A stretch of 64,000 bases of DNA from Streptomyces venezuelae (GTDB lineage: Bacteria; Actinomycetota; Actinomycetes; Streptomycetales; Streptomycetaceae). The position numbers and the translations under genes are program-made. Location: the NCBI RefSeq assembly GCF_008642375.1, contig NZ_CP029194.1, positions 1,674,001-1,738,000 on the forward strand, given 5' to 3'. The notes under the pieces were generated by a model. That model had not been told where the DNA came from and made no database searches. It was given only the letters and a program-made list of their open reading frames with translations. Each line of letters opens with the position of its first letter. Within the stretch, counting starts at the first letter, position 1. Shown in pieces: positions 61,381 to 64,000 of this stretch.

Positions 61381-62219
61381 GGCTGCACCAGCCCGTCGTA
61401 CGCGTCGGGGCGGCGGTCCCGGTAGAAGGCCCATTGCTGCCGCACCTGCTCGATGAGGCCGAAGTCGAGGTCGCGGACGACGAGTTCCTCGGTCTTGTCG
61501 GAGGCGACCTCGCCGACGAACTGGCCGCGCGGGTCGACGAAGTAGCTGGTGCCGTAGAAGTCGTTGTCGCCGTACTCCTCCTGGCCGACGCGGTTGATCG
61601 CGGCGACGAAGTACTCGTTGGCGACGGCGGCTGCGGGCTGTTCCAGCTGCCAGAGGTAGGAGGAGAGGCCGCGCGAGGTGGCCGAGGGGTTGTAGACCAA
61701 CTGGGCTCCGTTGAGTCCGAGTTGGCGCCAGCCCTCGGGGAAGTGACGGTCGTAGCAGATGTAGACGCCGACCTTGCCGACGGCGGTGTCGAAGACCGGC
61801 CAGCCGGCGTTGCCCGGGCGGAAGTAGTACTTCTCCCAGAAGCCCTTGACCTGCGGGATGTGGTGCTTGCGGTACTTGCCGAGGTAGGTGCCGTCGGCGT
61901 CGATGACGGCCGCGGTGTTGTAGTAGAAGCCCTCGCCCTCTACCTCGAAGACGGGGACGACGATCACCATCCCCGTCTCCCTCGCGAGGGCCTTCATCCG
62001 GCTGACGGTCGGGCCGTCGGGGACGGGCTCGGCCCAGCGGTAGTGCTCGGGCTCCTGGACCTGGCAGAAGTAGGGGGCGTTGAACACCTCCTGGAAGCCG
62101 ATCACCTTGGCGCCCTGCCGGGCGGCCTCCCGGGCGTGCTCCTCATGTTTGGCGATCATGGATTCGGTGTCGCCGGTCCAGGTCGCCTGGACGAGCGCGG
62201 CGCGTACGACGTCGGTCAT
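61377..62219 (-). CDS. Nitrilase-superfamily beta-ureidopropionase
   Basis: 280 residues from ATG 62219, with AAGGAG 7 nt upstream. Catalytic triad: Glu in GFQEVFNAPYFCQ, Lys in YLGKYRKHHIPQ, Cys in YICYDRHFPEGWRQLG, all intact. YFRPGNAGWPVFDT and ATSRGLSSYLW are common to N-carbamoyl-beta-alanine amidohydrolases. It cleaves N-carbamoyl-beta-alanine to beta-alanine, CO2 and ammonia. First gene of the four-gene operon ending with the LLM oxidoreductase. An inverted repeat lies 34 bp upstream. Confidence 0.94.
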   Translation of the reverse strand: MTDVVRAALVQATWTGDTESMIAKHEEHAREAARQGAKVIGFQEVFNAPYFCQVQEPEHYRWAEPVPDGPTVSRMKALARETGMVIVVPVFEVEGEGFYYNTAAVIDADGTYLGKYRKHHIPQVKGFWEKYYFRPGNAGWPVFDTAVGKVGVYICYDRHFPEGWRQLGLNGAQLVYNPSATSRGLSSYLWQLEQPAAAVANEYFVAAINRVGQEEYGDNDFYGTSYFVDPRGQFVGEVASDKTEELVVRDLDFGLIEQVRQQWAFYRDRRPDAYDGLVQP

Positions 62220-62252
62220 GAGCTGCTCCTTCGGCACGGCGTCAGAGAGCCT

Positions 62253-62277
62253 CTACGCCCGTAGACGCGGGGCGTAG
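62253..62277. promoter_or_regulatory. Inverted repeat upstream of the pyrimidine-catabolism operon
   Basis: CTACGCCC (62253-62260) and GGGCGTAG (62270-62277) are perfect 8-bp arms around a 9-nt spacer. It is 34 bp before the nitrilase start, suitable as an operator or a leader hairpin. Predicted by eye. Confidence 0.5.
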
Positions 62278-62366
62278 GAGGAGAACGTAAGCCCCGTCAC
62301 ACCCCGGAGCAAGACCACCGTCGCGAAGCGGCGGCGTCGATCATGTTTCATACCCGAGTGGTCCAC

Positions 62367-62390
62367 GTCGGACACGTACCGACACGTACC
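62367..62390. repeat. Tandem 10-bp repeat with embedded inverted repeat
   Basis: GACACGTACC occurs twice in tandem (62371-62390), and GTCGG-N7-CCGAC (62367-62383) overlaps it. It lies about 150 bp upstream of the nitrilase start in a 217-bp gap without genes. A regulator site is possible. Confidence 0.45.
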
Positions 62391-62436
62391 CGCAAGTAAT
62401 GACAAGCGCCGGTGGGGCGGCCGTCGCCGCTCCCCG

Positions 62437-63699
62437 TCAGGCGCCCGCCAGACCCGCCAGGCCCGCCACGCGCAGGGCGTGCAGCAGGTCGCGCTCCCGC
62501 GCGGCGGACACCGCGCGGGCCGCGCCGATGAGCCGGGGGACGAGCCCGCGCGGGTCCGCGACCGCGAGGCGGGCGGCGTCCTCGGGGGTCCGGACCCGGA
62601 CGAAGGCGGTGAGCAGGGCGTGCGCCTCGCGGTCGTGGCCGTCGGCGCGCAGCGCGGCGCACGCCCCGGCGAGCTCCTCCACGGGGCGGGCCACGCCCTG
62701 CCGGAGCAGCTGGTCGCAGTCGGCGGCCCGGCCCGCGTCGGCGAGGACCCCGGCGACGGCTGCGAGCCGGCCGGGCGGCAGCGAGGCCGCCTCCCAGAGC
62801 AGGGTGGACCAGTCGGCGTGCAGCCCGGCCCGGTGCAGCTCCGCCGCGAGAGCGGGCAGCCGGTCCGGCGGACCGGTGAGCGCCTCGCAGAGCAGGGCGT
62901 GCGCCTCGCCGCTACGGCCCTGGGCGCGGAGCCGCTGGAGGGCGTAGACGGCATTGGCGGCGGCACGCACGGCCTGTGCGGGGGCCGTCTCGCCCGAGGG
63001 GGCGGGGGCCTGGGCGGCGGCCGCGCCGGACTCGCCGCCACCCCCGAACCGCGCGCCCCGGGGGGCCGCTCCCCCCGTCGGCAGTGCGGGAACGGCCACC
63101 GCGGGCGTCGCCCCCTCGGCACTTTCCTCCAGCCAGGCGTACCGGGCGCCCCGGGGGCGGCGCTTGGCGGACGGGGGCGCCGCCGGGGCAGGTGCGGCCC
63201 CCGCGGTTCCGCCGAGGCGGGCCAGTCGCGCGGTCAGTTCGGTGACGCGGGCGGCGGCGCGGGCGTGGTCGTCGCGGATCCAGGCGAGGTCGCTCTCCAG
63301 GCCGGCCGCCTCCGCCGTCCCGGCGGCGGCGCGGAGCCGATCCCCCAGCTCGCGGGCGCGGGACTCGGCGTACCGGCGTTCGTGCTCCATCAGGTCGCGG
63401 CGTTCGGCAAGCGCGGCGGCCCCGCCGGGGCGCCGGTCGTGGGCGGTGGCCGCCGCCGCGTGCAGCGCCCGGCCCCGGCCGGCGAGCGGCCCGTCGGCCT
63501 GCTCCCCGGCGTCCTGGAGCAGCGACTCGACGACGTCCCAGGGCAGGATCTCCGCGCCGTCGAAGCAGGCCCGCAGCCCCTCAGGGTCGCGTTCGGCGAA
63601 GACGCCGTACCAGCCGGCGTCCGGCCGGAGACGGGAGGCGAGCTCCGTCAGCCATTGCGCGAAGTTCGCTACTTCCACCGGGAGTTGATGTACCGTCAT
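62437..63699 (-). CDS. Hypothetical protein with N-terminal conserved region, coiled coil and C-terminal helical repeats
   Basis: 420 residues from ATG 63699. Not assigned to a named family; related streptomycete proteins are often labelled UL36-like, which is only a low-complexity match. The N-terminal 55 residues (TVHQLPVEVANFAQWLTELASRL, PWDVVESLLQDAG) look conserved. Residues about 88-165 are a heptad-like, Arg/Glu/Ala-rich coiled coil. A Pro/Ala/Gly linker follows (170-235). The C-terminal half has repeated short helix pairs (AHALLCEALTGPP, WSTLLWEAASLPPGRLAAVAG, CDQLLRQGVARP, AHALLTAFVRVRTPED), suggesting a TPR-like solenoid. No catalytic motif, signal or membrane segment. Probably a scaffold or regulator. 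Confidence 0.7.
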   Translation of the reverse strand: MTVHQLPVEVANFAQWLTELASRLRPDAGWYGVFAERDPEGLRACFDGAEILPWDVVESLLQDAGEQADGPLAGRGRALHAAAATAHDRRPGGAAALAERRDLMEHERRYAESRARELGDRLRAAAGTAEAAGLESDLAWIRDDHARAAARVTELTARLARLGGTAGAAPAPAAPPSAKRRPRGARYAWLEESAEGATPAVAVPALPTGGAAPRGARFGGGGESGAAAAQAPAPSGETAPAQAVRAAANAVYALQRLRAQGRSGEAHALLCEALTGPPDRLPALAAELHRAGLHADWSTLLWEAASLPPGRLAAVAGVLADAGRAADCDQLLRQGVARPVEELAGACAALRADGHDREAHALLTAFVRVRTPEDAARLAVADPRGLVPRLIGAARAVSAARERDLLHALRVAGLAGLAGA

Positions 63700-63802
63700 G
63701 CGTTCCGCACCTGCCCCGCCGTCGACTGGAACCTTCCGGTCCGCGGGTATTGGACCGCAGTCGTGTTACGGGACGACTACGGTCCGTTTTCGGGCGGGTG
63801 CC

Positions 63803-64000
63803 TCACCCGGTGGATTCTCCGGCGCCGAGGCGCACGACGATCCCGGTGTGCGGACGCTTGCCGAGACGGACGATCATGGCCGGCACGTCGGTCAGCCAGT
63901 ACTGCCAGGTGTACTTGCGCGAGAGCAGGCCCCGGATCCGGCTCAGCTCCTCCCCCTCGACCAGCCGGCCCTCGCCGGTGAAGCGCGTCGCGCCCGCGGC
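63803..64000 (-). CDS. PPOX-fold F420-dependent oxidoreductase, C-terminal part (5' end outside window)
   Basis: Sixty-five codons in frame from the right edge to TGA. The readable end is ATRFTGEGRLVEGEELSRI, followed by LLSRKYTWQYWLTDVPAMIVRLG and RPHTGIVVRLG. It resembles the last strands and helix of PPOX-class (pyridoxamine-phosphate-oxidase-fold) F420-dependent oxidoreductases. The rest of the gene is missing, so the family call is tentative. Confidence 0.5.
   Translation of the reverse strand, partial: AAGATRFTGEGRLVEGEELSRIRGLLSRKYTWQYWLTDVPAMIVRLGKRPHTGIVVRLGAGESTG

Noticed and set aside
1..64000. tRNA/rRNA genes, CRISPR arrays, integrases or transposases
   Set aside because: None could be recognised by eye; no tRNA cloverleaf with a GGTTCGAATCC-like arm, spaced repeats or transposase motifs were found.
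1..64000. A biosynthetic gene cluster for a secondary metabolite
   Set aside because: No polyketide, peptide-synthetase or terpene synthase genes are present; ccr is part of a primary-metabolism operon here.

Overview
The window is high-GC actinobacterial chromosome, most likely Streptomyces. Coding strands are strongly GC-biased at third codon positions. Starts are often GTG or TTG with GGAG-type ribosome binding sites. Gene content fits the genus: a complete-looking ethylmalonyl-CoA operon followed by psd and pssA, a very large secreted RHS protein, a DNRLRE/VCBS secreted protein, an Ada-AlkA fusion, a BCCT transporter and LLM flavoproteins. Species assignment is inference. No rRNA, tRNA, CRISPR array, insertion sequence or phage gene was recognised.

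Layout. 1-11.5 kb: a secreted polymorphic-toxin-type RHS protein, minus strand, whose toxin end lies beyond the left edge, divergent from a secreted DNRLRE/VCBS-repeat protein. 11.5-19.8 kb: a DHA2 drug exporter with three fused beta-sandwich domains, an SRPBCC protein, a radical SAM protein with a LexA-type box upstream, a secreted tripeptidyl-aminopeptidase-like hydrolase, a decayed MFS gene, a RidA protein and a HEAT-repeat protein. 20.1-31.1 kb: the ethylmalonyl-CoA block (fused double 3-hydroxyacyl-CoA dehydrogenase, TetR regulator, ccr, ethylmalonyl-CoA mutase, CitE-type lyase, mesaconyl-CoA hydratase, acyl-CoA dehydrogenase), then psd and pssA, ending at a perfect 16-bp terminator stem. 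31.1-39.4 kb: a double-GNAT protein, an NAD-dependent epimerase, a five-gene branched-chain-amino-acid-type ABC operon and a divergent PucR/CdaR-type regulator. 39.4-45.5 kb: glycerate kinase, BCCT transporter, then an ADP-ribosylglycohydrolase/Nudix pair, a VapB-like small protein and a sirtuin. 45.0-53.9 kb: an alkylation-repair operon (Ada-AlkA fusion plus Ogt), housekeeping-type enzymes and a secreted trypsin-like protease. 53.9-62.2 kb: a pyrimidine/hydantoin catabolic region (NCS1 permease, Lrp regulator, SMP-30 lactonase, LLM oxidoreductase, dihydropyrimidinase, class III aminotransferase, beta-ureidopropionase). 62.4 kb to the end: a coiled-coil hypothetical protein and the 3' end of a probable F420-dependent PPOX-fold enzyme.

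How they work together. The 20-29 kb block would convert acetoacetyl/crotonyl-CoA through ethylmalonyl-, methylsuccinyl-, mesaconyl- and methylmalyl-CoA to glyoxylate and propionyl-CoA. It is the usual replacement for the glyoxylate shunt and a source of ethylmalonyl-CoA for polyketides. The 57.6-62.2 kb operon covers dihydrouracil to malonate semialdehyde and contains no recognisable classical dihydropyrimidine dehydrogenase, which makes its LLM flavoprotein the obvious candidate for the ring-reduction step. The RHS protein's toxin tip, and any immunity gene, are outside the window.
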